Below, one piece after another: positions 1 to 10,319 of a stretch of 64,000 bases of DNA. The notes under the pieces are model-generated. The model was not told the DNA's origin. It worked only from the letters and a program-made list of their open reading frames with translations, and did no database searches. Source of the stretch: Xylogone sp. PMI_703 (taxonomy: Eukaryota; Ascomycota; Leotiomycetes); NCBI GenBank assembly GCA_021399445.1, contig JAJTUQ010000012.1, forward strand, positions 446,501 through 510,500. Reading direction: 5' to 3'. Each line of letters opens with the position of its first letter. Within the stretch, counting starts at the first letter, position 1. The position numbers were made by a program, and so were the translations under genes.

Positions 1-1105
1 TCCCGTGTGAACCGACAGTAATATATTGGTTAATATAACTGGTTATACTTCCCATACCAACCAATTCTTTCCTAGTGAATGCTTTCACTGCTATTAGTAC
101 TCCATGCCTACACTTGATCTCTTTCTCTACCTCTTCTAAGTCTGTAATACCCTTTATTCGGGTCTCTCAGGGCGTAATAATATACAGTTGAATAACTTCC
201 ATCCTGTCTACCGGTATCCTCTGGCAGATTCTTACTATCTTTTGCAGTAAGGACATGAATCTGGCGCATTCTTTGGTAAGTATTCTGGCTAACGGGCACG
301 TTCCTGGTAATGACCGCATGTATACTTAAAATACTATTACTTTCCTTATATGCCTGTCTTCTATGCAATATAAGCTGGCTTCTGCTTCAGCTACTGCTGT
401 GGCTACTATCTTAAATACGCTAATAATTACCTGTACTCTTACTTTTTACGGTCTGTTCAGCATGGCTACTTCTTTGTTAGTACACCGGTATATTCATACT
501 ACTGACATGTAATCAATTACAGGGGTTACAGTCACCATAAACAGCTTCCTTACGGTTAATGTTGATACGGCCTGTAGTCGTCTTAACGTCATGGCTGCTT
601 TTAAGCCTTTAGTTGCTGCTCTCGAGATGTGCTCTCCGAACCGGAGTTCCGCGTCTAGTATCACTCCTAACAACTTTGCACTTTTCCTTGGCTCTATCTT
701 TATTCTTTTTATATTATAAGGTTATATGCTGATCTTTGATTTGTTCCTCGTAAAGTGAATTAGTGTTATCTTGTTCTGTTCAAATGTAGCCCTATTACAC
801 TTCTCTTACTGTATAGCCTTATGAATTATCTCTTCAATTCTAGGTCTATTCGCTTCTGTTGACTCTCTTACTATTCATGCTGAATAATCGTCTATAAATA
901 CTATAGCCTTTCTTTTAAAGCTTAATTTATGTTATATTAAGTCAACGTTAAAGAATAAGAACAAGATTAAAAATAACAGTAACCTTTGTAATAAGTTAGC
1001 TTATGGTAATTTTTACATTTCTAATGTTATACTGTTAACCATTATAGTTACTATTCTCTTAGAGTAGAAAGTGTTAATCTAGTTGACTATATACTTTTTT
1101 TTTTT
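1..1105 (-). pseudogene. Decayed Tad1-like LINE reverse transcriptase fragment (older element)
   Basis: Conceptual translation of the minus strand, through several stops, reads as the C-terminal half of a fungal non-LTR reverse transcriptase. Around 880-1000 it gives FLFFNVDLI followed by the catalytic-loop motif FIDDYSA (the usual form is F-V-D-D-x-x-A-W). Around 640-700 it gives KSAKLLGVILDAELRFGEHI, the typical segment after the palm, and then AATKGLKAAMTLRRL and a TVTPVIDYMSVV segment. Many in-frame stops arise from TGG or CAA codons, which is consistent with transition mutation of an old copy. The fragment runs off the left edge of the window. It is a different and older copy than the LINE at 1228-7820, whose catalytic loop reads YIDD. 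The homology is recognised from motifs; subclade membership is inference. Confidence 0.75.
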
Positions 1106-1210
1106 TTGGAATCATACTCTATATTCGGCTATTCTTAATTGGCGCCCGTAGAGAACGCTTGGGGCTATAGTACAGAGCTTCCTACACCAATATTCCATGA
1201 TCCTACCAAG

Positions 1211-1227
1211 TGGTGAAAGAATCAACA
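1211..1227. repeat. Target-site duplication of the LINE, left copy
   Basis: The sequence TGGTGAAAGAATCAACA is repeated exactly at 7821-7837. The two copies bracket the LINE, and the bases outside them differ. A 17-bp perfect direct repeat is in the range expected for target-primed reverse transcription. Confidence 0.8.
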
Positions 1228-1419
1228 ATCAAAGATAATCGAAAACACATGAAATGAAATGAAATGAAATAAGTAACTCTGGTAAAAGAATCATCCGTAA
1301 CTCCGTGGTGTAGTCCACCCTCTCCCTGTACAGTTTACTCTATATTCATGGTGGTTCTGGCCGTGGCTCTCCTAGTCCACTCTGGTGTTGCCGCTTACTC
1401 TCATTGATTTGTGGTGTTT

Positions 1420-4400
1420 CTACCGTTGTTCAGTGGCAATTAAGGTTTTGTACAGCTCCGATTGGAAGTGTCGGAATTGCTCGAGGATTCCTGTAGCTAA
1501 CATGAATTCAACTACTTTCTTTGCATATTGACTGTCGTCCAGCATGGTCTTCATCCTTGTCCACTGGCCATTCAGGTATGTCTTGCGCTCTTTCATGTAT
1601 AGTGGGCAGTCCTTCACTATGTGTTGCACCGTTTGGTTAGCCACTTCACATTCGCACTCAGCTATTTCTGATCTATTGATCGCGTGGAGGTATGCCTTCA
1701 GGCCTATCTTCCCCGTTCTCAGCTGTATGAGTACTGAGCTCATAGCTTTGGGCAGCCCCTTGTAGAGCCTCATCACTTTCTTGTCTAGATTCTTCTCCCA
1801 CTTGTGCTTGTATTTCTCCGCTACAGGGGCCGTTGCCCACTGAGCTCTCCACTCTTCCTCTGCTCGCTTTCGTACCATTCGCCTGATTGCAGAGTGTAGC
1901 CGGTACAGTGGCATGACTGGCTTGCCCTTCAGGCCTCCCACCAGTGTGTTGGTGGCTTCCTTGGCAATCGTATCTGCTATCTCGTTGTCCTCAACGTCGT
2001 GGTATGACGGTATCCATTGTATACACACTTTCACGTTGCTCTGTTGGAGTTGGTTGTATCTCTGTACAATCCGTCGAAGGATGTACTGTCCTGACTGTAG
2101 TTTTGGTCGCCGGGACGAGTAGATCGTGGCCTGGTTGTCTGTGAAGATGGTGACCTGTTCAATGGTGGATTTTACCTTGACGGCCATCCTGAGTGTTTCA
2201 GCAATGCCCATGAGTTCTGCAGCATATATATTACTGAACTTGTTCGGCTTTATGTATATTCTAGATACTCATCGACGTTCTTTGCACCAAGCTGCTACGC
2301 TAATATGTTCTTTGTAGTCACTTCTATCCGTGTATATCTACATAAACTTCGGGTCTAGGTTCTTTCGCAGTTTGTCGTACTCCTTGATTGCCTTTTCCGC
2401 ATCCGGGGTGATGATGATCTCAGGGGGTTGCTACCAGGGTGATATTATGTAGTGGGACAGTGGTTCTAACATGTTCAGGTTATCCGTGGTATTTAACTTC
2501 TCCTTTAGCATCATTTCAAGCTTCTGCAACGGGGACTGTCTCTGCGTGATGAGCAGTACACCAGCTCGTCGTATGATCCCGGTGGCAATTAGAGACTTAT
2601 ACATAAGGCTACACATAATTCTCGCAGTTGAGATTAGTACAGTCTTTATCAGTAACTTGTCCATTGACATGGTATGAGTCTCCTTTTCCAGAGCCACTAG
2701 TGCTGTGGTTTGAAAGGCCCCTGTTACCACACATAGAGCCTTCTTCTGTAAGGCGTTCACGGTCTGTAGCATCTTCTTCCTTCTGGTTTTCTCTCCATAG
2801 TCATCTCTTGGGATGTACCATATGGAACTCGCGAACGTGATCACTGGCAGTACTACTGCATTATACAGCTTCAGGATCTCCTCTCTTTTTACCCCCCATG
2901 TAACTCTGGTTATTGACTACAGGGCTGCAATCGACTTCAGGGCCCTCTCCTTTATGTGTTTCATGTACGCTTGCCACTCTAAATTGGGGTCAAAGATAAC
3001 CCCTAGATATCTGATGGCTTGCTTGGGTTGGATGATTTGTGAAAGCACATCACCTCCTAAAGGTGATGAGATGGTTAGGGGTCTTGTAAGGTCTATGGGG
3101 TTGAAATTCTTCTTCTTCTTATCGTACTTGTGCACAAAGTGCATGAGCTCAAACTTATCTACCGCAAAAACCGAGGTATGTTGTTTTGCCCACTTTTGGC
3201 ACTCCTCCACTACCATTAACAACTTGGACACTGTCTCCCGCGTATCCTTCCCCTCTACCTCAATCCCTACGTCGTCTATATATCCTCCCTTTGTGATTTC
3301 GTCTGGGGTGCTTGTGACAATCCCATTGATCTCCAAGAGGTCGGCATTGTAGAATAGGTAGAAGATTGGGGAGAGTGGAGATCCTTGTAGGATGCCTGTG
3401 TCCACTGTGAACTCTGAGTCTGTCCCTTCGGCAAGCCTTATCTTGGAGATTTGGTCTGTCAGGTAACTAGCAACCCAGTTCACTAATTGGAGGGGTAGGC
3501 CTCTTTTCTGAATGTTGTGAAGAAGCCATTGGTGAGATATATTGTCGAATGCTCCTGACACATCGAGTAACAGTAAGCTGGCTACTCTCTTGCTCCTCTA
3601 CACTGAGTGGATCTTCTCTGTAAACACGTGAATTGCGTGTTCGCAGGACGATAGCTTTCTGCCACTAGCATGTTGTATGGGTAACATGTAATGCTTCTCT
3701 GCCAGGAACTGGATTCGTTTCACCAGGACAGTGTCCATCACCTTGCCTATGGTGTTCATGAGAGTTATAGGCCTGTATGATTTTGGTTGTGAGTAGTCTG
3801 ATTTGCCTGGCTTCTTCAGTATCATTGTGACTGACTTCTTGAAGTGTTTCGGGCAATATCCTAGTCTCAGGGATGTGTTGAATACATGAGTGAGGATTAG
3901 AACTAGCTCCTCTGTCGCTTCCTTCAGGGCGTGGTTTAGGAGCTTGTCCTCTCCAGGAGCCTTATTGGGTGGTATATATCTGAGGGCTTCAGATACTTCC
4001 CACTCGTTAATCTCTGGCTACTCTCCTTTCGGCTGTGGGTATTGATATCCCTCAATATTACTGAAATTTGCCTCTGGGGGTTCTGGAAGAAGCACTTTGT
4101 GTAGTGCTTCACACTTACCTTCCAGGTCTTCTGCCATGGTGCCATCTTTTTTCCGGATATCAGGGGTGTATGCTGCTTTGGCGGTGCCTCTGTTCTTTGC
4201 CCACTTGGACAGATTCCACAGAGATTTCTTATCTTTAACTTCTTTCACTTTCTTCCTGTGAATCTGGGTGTTGCACCTTTTGATGGCTTTATCTCTCTTT
4301 CTCTTCGTTTTGCGGAAGGTTCTTCGGTTTGCTGGTGTAAGGTTGAGTCGCTTCTGTCTAGACGCCTTCCTCAGGTTCTTGACCGCCTCCTTGGTTGTGT

Positions 4401-5349
4401 CGTCAAATCCGTATTTTGAGTAGTGTGTGATGGTGATGTCGGGTGTGGACTGCTCTATTCTTTTCTCTATAGCTTGGACAACACTGTCGATAGTGTCATT
4501 TAGTTCCTCTGGGGTGAGGATAGGTTGGATGATGGGGAGGTGATCGATCAGTTCCTCCTTGTATGTTTTGACATCCATCTTCTTGAAGTTCTTCCTGACT
4601 TTCTTCTTTGGGGGTTCTATCTCTAGGTCGATTATGGTTGTTATGGGTAAGTGATCCGATGTGTGGTCTAAGATCTCCTCTACAGTACAGGAAACTAGCC
4701 TCTCCTGTATCTCTTCTGTCGCCCATACTAAGTTTATGTATGTGCCTTCTGTTTGTTTGGTGTTATTCGGGGGTCTCGTGATTGTCCCTGGTTCAGTGAC
4801 CAGGTCTAGCCCGTGTTCGGCCATCAATTAGGTCAAGAAGCTCGTCTGTCTACTGTCTCTTGTTTGCACTCGCAACTTTCCAAACTACCTTTCGTGCTGG
4901 AGATTGAAGTCTCTTACTACTATTTGTAGGTTCTCTTTGAATCGGAACAAGGCATTGTCTAGCTGTGGTAGAGCACTTATCTTCAATAGTCTTTCGTATT
5001 TGCCGGTGCCAAATCGGGTTTGATTCTTCCCTCCTCGGCCTTTCTTGTGTGGGTTGTATATGTTGTGGATTGATATTTCTTGTGGGCTTCCTCGTATCAC
5101 TGTCTTCATGTGTAGAGTGATTACTCCCTCGCCCCTGGTGGTGATTCTGATGAATTCTCTTCTTATAGTTTTCCTGTTGACCATAAAGCAAACATATGGT
5201 CTACCTTCATCTGTGAGTATGTAGTTGGCAAAGGTGCCCTGTGTTGGGTTGTGTGTCATCCATGGTGCTTTGTCTCCGCAGAGCCATGGTTCTTGGATTG
5301 TAATGATATCGAATTTGTTGACTTTCTCATCTCTAAGTAGAGATGACAT
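1420..5349 (-). pseudogene. LINE ORF2: endonuclease, reverse transcriptase, RNase H (broken)
   Basis: The reading frame is split into several pieces on the minus strand. The apurinic-type endonuclease is at 5349-4600, with IITIQEPW, NIYNP, VRDFNLQH and SDHLPI motifs. The reverse transcriptase spans about 3860-2430. It shows KPGKSDYSQPKSYRPITLMN (fingers), GAFDNISH (catalytic Asp of motif A), LQGSPLSPIFYLFYNADLL and the GGYIDDVG catalytic box. A thumb/connection segment follows at 2844-2431. RNase H lies at about 2350-1420 with YTDRS, AELMGI, FTDNQAT and HDVEDNEIAD, so its acidic residues are largely kept. Stops lie between every block, for example after the SASGR region near 3600 and after VRDFNLQHER near 4887. 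No single product can be made. Confidence 0.85.
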
Positions 5350-5507
5350 GTTACCGTAAGATTTTCCGACGTTGTACTGGAGTATTCGTAGTTAGGGTAG
5401 TTGTACTAGCATTACTTTCATTTGGGTTGTTGTTTGTTCAGGGATCGGAGAGCTCTGGTGATGCTCTTATCTCTTGTTAGTCTCTCCGGAGAGAGTTCAA
5501 AATCTAA

Positions 5508-7373
5508 CTACTCAGTTCTGTCTGTTCCTGGGTTAGATTCGGTTATTGCTGGAGCTGACGTTTTACTTAGTTGCACTCCTGCAGCTGATGCTATTCCTGA
5601 TCCCTCATCGTCTTCCAGTATGGTGTCTTTGGTCAGTGCTTCTTTAATCTCTTTCTCTGCCCTAATGTCTGGCCTACCCTGTAACTGATTTTTCTGTACT
5701 GCCTTACCTTTCTTCTTCTTCTGTGCCATTCCTTCGAGGTATTCTTCTATCTCTTTCTTTTGTCGTTCGGTTTCCTCTTCCACGGCTAGAAGTGGCTTGA
5801 CTCTCCGGTTAGGTTTCTTCTTGTTAGCCATTCCTGTGGACTCTCCGATAAGTTTACTGATGAATGGGACTGGGTCCCTGATGCTTTGGTTGGTAAGTAT
5901 GACTGACATAAGGAATATGTCACTCTCTGGCCTTCAAAGAATAACTACAGGCTGACTGGCTTGTATCGGTTCGTCCTCCACTATGATCACTGTGTTTTGT
6001 CTCACCCTGTGTTCGCTTACCTCCGATACACCTGGTGTAATGTCTGGGACATAGAAAAGGGAGTATAGAAGGATATCCTTCTTGGTCTCGTCTATCTTTG
6101 CCAGGACCTTCTTCTTGTGCTCACAGTTTCGGTCCCATGCTGTGTACCTTCCCTTGCATAATGAGCACTGATATTTGGATGTGTCTTTTTTGTCTGGGTG
6201 TTCTCTGGTAGGGTGATCTGGGGAGCTACAGTAGCCACAAACCGGGGACTTCTTGTATGCCGCCATGGTATGGTCGTATTTATGACAGTAGAAGCATTGG
6301 ACGGCCATACAGTTCTTGTCGAACCTCTGGACTTTCTTCCTGCTTCCCTCCCATAGAATGCCCCCTTGAGATAGGATAATGTTCGCATCCCTTGGGTCGT
6401 TGAATTCCATTATTACTACGCTGACCTGCTTGTCCAGTGCCGGTCTGCCCAGCCATCTGACTCGCTCTATCCTGGCTTCTTCGATCTCTGGGTTCATCTC
6501 CTTGAATCCGGTGATAATCTGCTCTTGTCTTGCCATATCAATCCGTTGGATTGGCATGCTTGATACCACTACTCCGTATGTAGGTACCATTACCCGGGCA
6601 CTCTCTCCTAGGTCTCGCTCCCATTCTGCTCTATTGTGCAACAGCCGGTCGCATGTGGTCCTATCTTGTGCATATGCATAAATGTCGCCACTTAGCAATA
6701 TTCTGGCCGTCCTTATCTATCGAGGTGTCGCGGTGGTCTGTGCTGTCGTGATATTGCTGAGGCTGATGTTGATGCTGGGAGATTTGGATATGGCTTTATT
6801 GATGAGTTCTACCAGCTCTTTCTCGTAGTTTGGCTGTTCTCGTATGTTGACTATCTTCTCGTCGCAGTCTCTGATGTGCACTTGCTTCGATTTCATGGGG
6901 TCCTGGGGAGGAATAGTTGTTGTTGTGTTGGCTGTCGTGGTGGTCCGAGCACGTAGGGACACGTCTCCTGAGCCTTTGGATGAGGCTATCGCCGACCAGA
7001 GGGGTGGATGAGTATTGCTCGTAGGGCTTCCTTCTCTCGTAGTGTTAGGAGGTGTGTGTTGCATGGCCTGTTGGAACCATTGCTTGAGCTCGTCGAATCT
7101 TCTGTCGATGTGTTGGTCCAGGTCGTTAATGATAATGGTATTGATGTCCGGCGCGACCAGTTGTACTCCCTTCTTACGCAGGTCTGCCAGAGCTCTCAGA
7201 AGGGCTTTGACGGATGATGCATATGATAGAGCAGTGTATGATGTTAGCACTTGTGCTTTCCTGGGTGCTTGAGCCTTAAAGGCTGGTCGAGGCTTGATGT
7301 ATTCGATGATCTCTTCTGATTCTTGCATCAGGTAAGTTAAATGTTCCTCGAGGTTTTTGCTCATCTTGCCCAC
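5508..7373 (-). pseudogene. LINE ORF1, gag-like protein with degenerate zinc knuckles (broken)
   Basis: Three consecutive minus-strand pieces (7373-6717, 6698-5934, 5909-5508) are separated by stops. The first begins MGKMSKNLEEHL and is low in recognisable motifs. The second contains clustered Cys/His motifs near 6310-6130: CFYCHKYDHTMAAY, CGYCSSPDHPTREH and CSLCKGRYTAWDRNC. In the first two knuckles the fourth ligand position is Tyr or His instead of Cys, so they look mutated. The third piece is rich in Lys and Glu. Such knuckle proteins bind the element RNA in LINE particles. The role is inferred from position just upstream of ORF2 and from the knuckles. Confidence 0.8.
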
Positions 7374-7820
7374 CTTCGGGCAGGCATCGTCCTTGGGGCC
7401 AGTATCCCCTATTGTTTAGATGGAAGAGGGCCCCAGGAATCGATTCTGATCGATCGCACAAGGGTGCAATGCGTGGTTGTTGAGTTATTTCCAAAAAGTC
7501 AATTTAGTCACGCAGAGATGTTTTTCTTCTTTATATACCCACCGAGTCCTTTTCGCTTAACTTTTCGTGTACAAATGATGTTTGTCGGAAAATTATTTTC
7601 CGACAAATGATTTTGCATGCAAAACAAAAAAGATCCCCATTTTGTTAACAAATTTTTCGGGCGATAAGTAGGCCAAAAGCATAACTTGGAGAAAATTTTC
7701 TCTCTTGAGATCATGGTCTGTATATCTGTAGCTAACTACTTTCGACCAGCACCCGTGGAGTTATGCCCTGTATTTAACTACTTTTAATTATTAACCCTCA
7801 CCTTTCATGATCTTGTTGAA

Positions 7821-7837
7821 TGGTGAAAGAATCAACA
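7821..7837. repeat. Target-site duplication of the LINE, right copy
   Basis: Exact second copy of the 17-bp sequence at 1211-1227. It marks the 5' boundary of the minus-strand LINE. Confidence 0.8.
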
Positions 7838-8399
7838 GGAAAACTAGTTAAAAATAATATATTATTAATTATAATATTTATTCATGTGGTGAACTCTTTT
7901 TTTCTGACGCTTTAATATTTTATTAATAAACATGTTGTGGAAGAGAGAGGTGCTAAGAGGTGTTGGGGTAGTATATACAGTAATACAATACAACTGACCA
8001 ATCAGAAGGCAAGGTCTGGTAGAATAGAAGTGAAGGTGGTTGATTATTGTACGGTTGTAAGAACCGTGCTCTATATACTACGTACAGGTCACATGATACA
8101 CTGCACGTACACGTGCTACGCACGTGCCGTATACTGTTTTCCCTACCACAATGTATATAATTATATTTTCTGTGAAGATTATGACCATTAGGCTCATATT
8201 ATGGAAGTGTTGGTTCACTAGGCACTACCGTATTGTAGGGTTGAATAGGCTTATATTGGCTTATACATTGTATGCTTATTCTTCTATCTAGTATTTAAGG
8301 GGTTGCACCCTTAAATACTCTCTTACCGGATTATTAGTCGTTCCACTCCGATCGCATAGCTACCGAGCGCCAGTATGCTCTGCTCCCATAATTCCTAAC
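7838..8399. other. AT-rich non-coding stretch with hairpin, no gene
   Basis: No supported coding region. A perfect 12-bp stem with a 6-nt loop lies at 8290-8319 (arm AGTATTTAAGGG). A cluster of ACGTG-type half-palindromes lies near 8100-8130. The stretch could be the decayed 5' end of the hAT element that follows or an old LTR. I could not find matching termini to prove either. Confidence 0.4.
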
Positions 8400-9640
8400 A
8401 ATGCTATTAATTTGGCTGTACAGGCCTTCCTGTTTCAAAATGTAGTGAATATTGAGGGGCTTAACTCGTACGACGAACGAGAAGCACTAGAAGAGGAAGG
8501 ATTATATGGTACACAAAGACAAACAACTTTTCGTGTAATAGAGCACTTGGAAAGCTTTGCAATATTGTGACACACATTCGTGGTTCAGCTGGCCATACAA
8601 AGGAGTTCAAAGAGTTGGTTGAAAGACTAATTCTGCTTGGTAATCGTACAAGGTGAAATAGCTGATATTATATGCTCTCTGTGGCTCTTCAGTTTGATGT
8701 TGCTCTTGACAGTTATACAAAAAAACACTTTAACACTCTTAAAGAAAAGTATCTATCTCCAATAGATTGGGAAAAGCTTCGTACAACAAGTAAGTTCTTA
8801 AGTCTCTTTGACCGAGCAACTCTGAAAACTCAAGAGGATTAAGCAACGATTGACAATGTGCTTTTTGTAATAAGTGTTATTATAAAACATTTTGAGAAAG
8901 CTCTTGTTAGTGTACTTTCCTTTTCTTAAGATAAAGCCCTTCTAATACTGTACGGTAAGTTGAACACACATCAGACAAGGAATTCTGTGCTCGGATTCAA
9001 AATGGTTGGGATATCTTTGATAAGTACTACAGCAAGTCAGATGACTCGCCTCTTTATGTTGCAGCACTTATCCTTCATTCAGCTCGCCGTACAAGATATA
9101 TTCAGGCAAACTGGAGAAAGAGTTGGCAAAAGCCTGCACTGCAAAAGGTCAAGCGACTGTGGGAAAAGTATCGAGAAAAGGCCCCTCTTCATATGGTCAT
9201 ACCATTGTACGAAAAGACTTCCTCTCAAGAACTCGATGACTTTGATCAAATTGCTTAAGATCTAGGCAAGTTTGCTCGATCAGCAAGTCAGGATGAATTT
9301 GAGGATTATAACACTGAGTCACCATATGAGATTCGTCAAGCGCTCTTACATGGTGGTGTCAGGACCGACAACGAAAACGCTGGCCACGGCTTTCATATAT
9401 GGCAATTGATATTCTCTCGATTCCGGCAATGAGTGATGAACCCGAGCGAGTGTTTTCAGGAGCACGTCGTACAATCTCTTGGGAAAGAGCGCAGCTATCA
9501 GCTGAGAATATCAACAGAACGGAATGCCTAAAAAGCTGGCAAAAGAGTGGTGTTTTAGAAGAAATCTAAGGGATCCTCGTACTGTAGTTGAATCTTATTA
9601 CTCGCGGCTGCGCACAGACTATAATGCCAAGAATTATCGA
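8400..9640 (+). pseudogene. hAT-family transposase remnant
   Basis: Plus-strand conceptual translation in two or three frames matches the C-terminal half of fungal hAT transposases. It gives IDWEKLRTTSKFLSLFDRAT near 8760-8825, ATIDNVLFVISVIIKHFEKA near 8845-8905, then YYSKSDDSPLYVAALILHSA near 9025-9090. The hallmark dimerisation segment follows near 9390-9545: RLSYMAIDILSIPAMSDEPE, then VFSGARRTISWERAQLS and ECLKSWQKSG. Several stops and at least two frame shifts interrupt it, so it is inactive. hAT transposases act as dimers on short terminal inverted repeats. I could not define the TIRs or the 8-bp target duplication. Confidence 0.8.
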
Positions 9641-9663
9641 ATAATTACAGTATTCAATAATCG

Positions 9664-9688
9664 ATCGTTATCGACCTTCGATAACGAT
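9664..9688. repeat. Perfect 11-bp hairpin at the hAT 3' side
   Basis: ATCGTTATCGA, a 3-nt spacer and the exact reverse complement TCGATAACGAT. Further ATCGATCG units lie on both sides (9658-9700). It sits just after the transposase remnant and may be a subterminal repeat of that element. Confidence 0.55.
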
Positions 9689-9779
9689 TATCGATCGGCC
9701 CCTTATCGTTTTATCATCGACCACGCTGGCTACGGCGATGCTTCCCAAGCTGTCAACGCATCCCCGAGTAGTGTGAGAT

Positions 9780-10319
9780 AAGAGTAGTTACTGTAGAAAT
9801 ACTGGAATAATATTACTTGAAATGTGAATCCCAAATTAGGATTTATGTTCTAAGGCTTCAGGAATTTAACAGTTCTCGGGCGGTGTCCATCGGGTTACTG
9901 TAGATAATCCGTATTTTCACGGCTGTATCCAGCGCCAGACAACCCTATTGCTAAGTCACCCTTAGTGTGATGCGCCTAAATATACGAAGTAGGAGAGAAT
10001 TGCTCTGTTGCCACATAAGCGGCTAGCTTTAGGACGGGTCTCCTTATTATGCAAAATCCTATCTGAAATATCCCAGTTATGCTGGGATCTTGAATCGAGG
10101 ATCTTGCCAAGAGATATCGTACGAGATGCATTTCTAGGCGATGGGAGTAGGGAAATAATTTGCTTGTAAGAACACTGGCCTCCTTGGATTCAGATTGAAG
10201 ATCAATTTATACTTAGTCCTAGATTACAATATACCGAATTTACTTGGAGATGCTATACGTTCTATTCTCTTACCAGCTAACTACTACGGCTGAAGTATTT
10301 TGCCTATCCACCTGTGCAG
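9780..10319. other. Non-coding stretch, nothing recognised
   Basis: Between the hAT debris and the 3' end of the GH31 gene. No reading frame with recognisable motifs. Confidence 0.4.

Larger units (their letters stand above)
1228..7820 (-). mobile_element. Tad1-like LINE retrotransposon, nearly full length, inactive
   Basis: A 6.6-kb non-LTR retrotransposon on the minus strand, bounded by a perfect 17-bp target-site duplication. In order it has a leader of about 450 bp, ORF1 with cysteine/histidine knuckles (7373-5508), ORF2 with endonuclease, reverse transcriptase and RNase H (5349-1420), and a short 3' region. That 3' region ends in about four GAAAT units (ATTTC on the element's strand) near 1245-1270 instead of a long poly(A). 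Both ORFs carry stops and frame changes, so the copy is dead. Most motifs are still legible, which argues for a younger insertion than the fragment at 1-1105. The ORF2 layout with a C-terminal RNase H fits the Tad1 clade of fungi. Confidence 0.85.

Noticed and set aside
1090..1106. T-run read as the poly(A) tail of the minus-strand LINE
   Set aside because: The perfect 17-bp target duplication ends at 1227, so the LINE stops there. The T-run belongs to older flanking DNA.
2813..3352. 179-codon plus-strand frame
   Set aside because: Antisense to the LINE reverse transcriptase, whose motifs are clear on the minus strand.
7937..8191. 84-codon plus-strand frame
   Set aside because: AT-rich repeat DNA with no motif; likely chance.
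7960..8400. TGTTGGGG..CCTAACA considered as an LTR
   Set aside because: The ends look LTR-like, but the flanking bases do not form a target duplication and no internal element was found.
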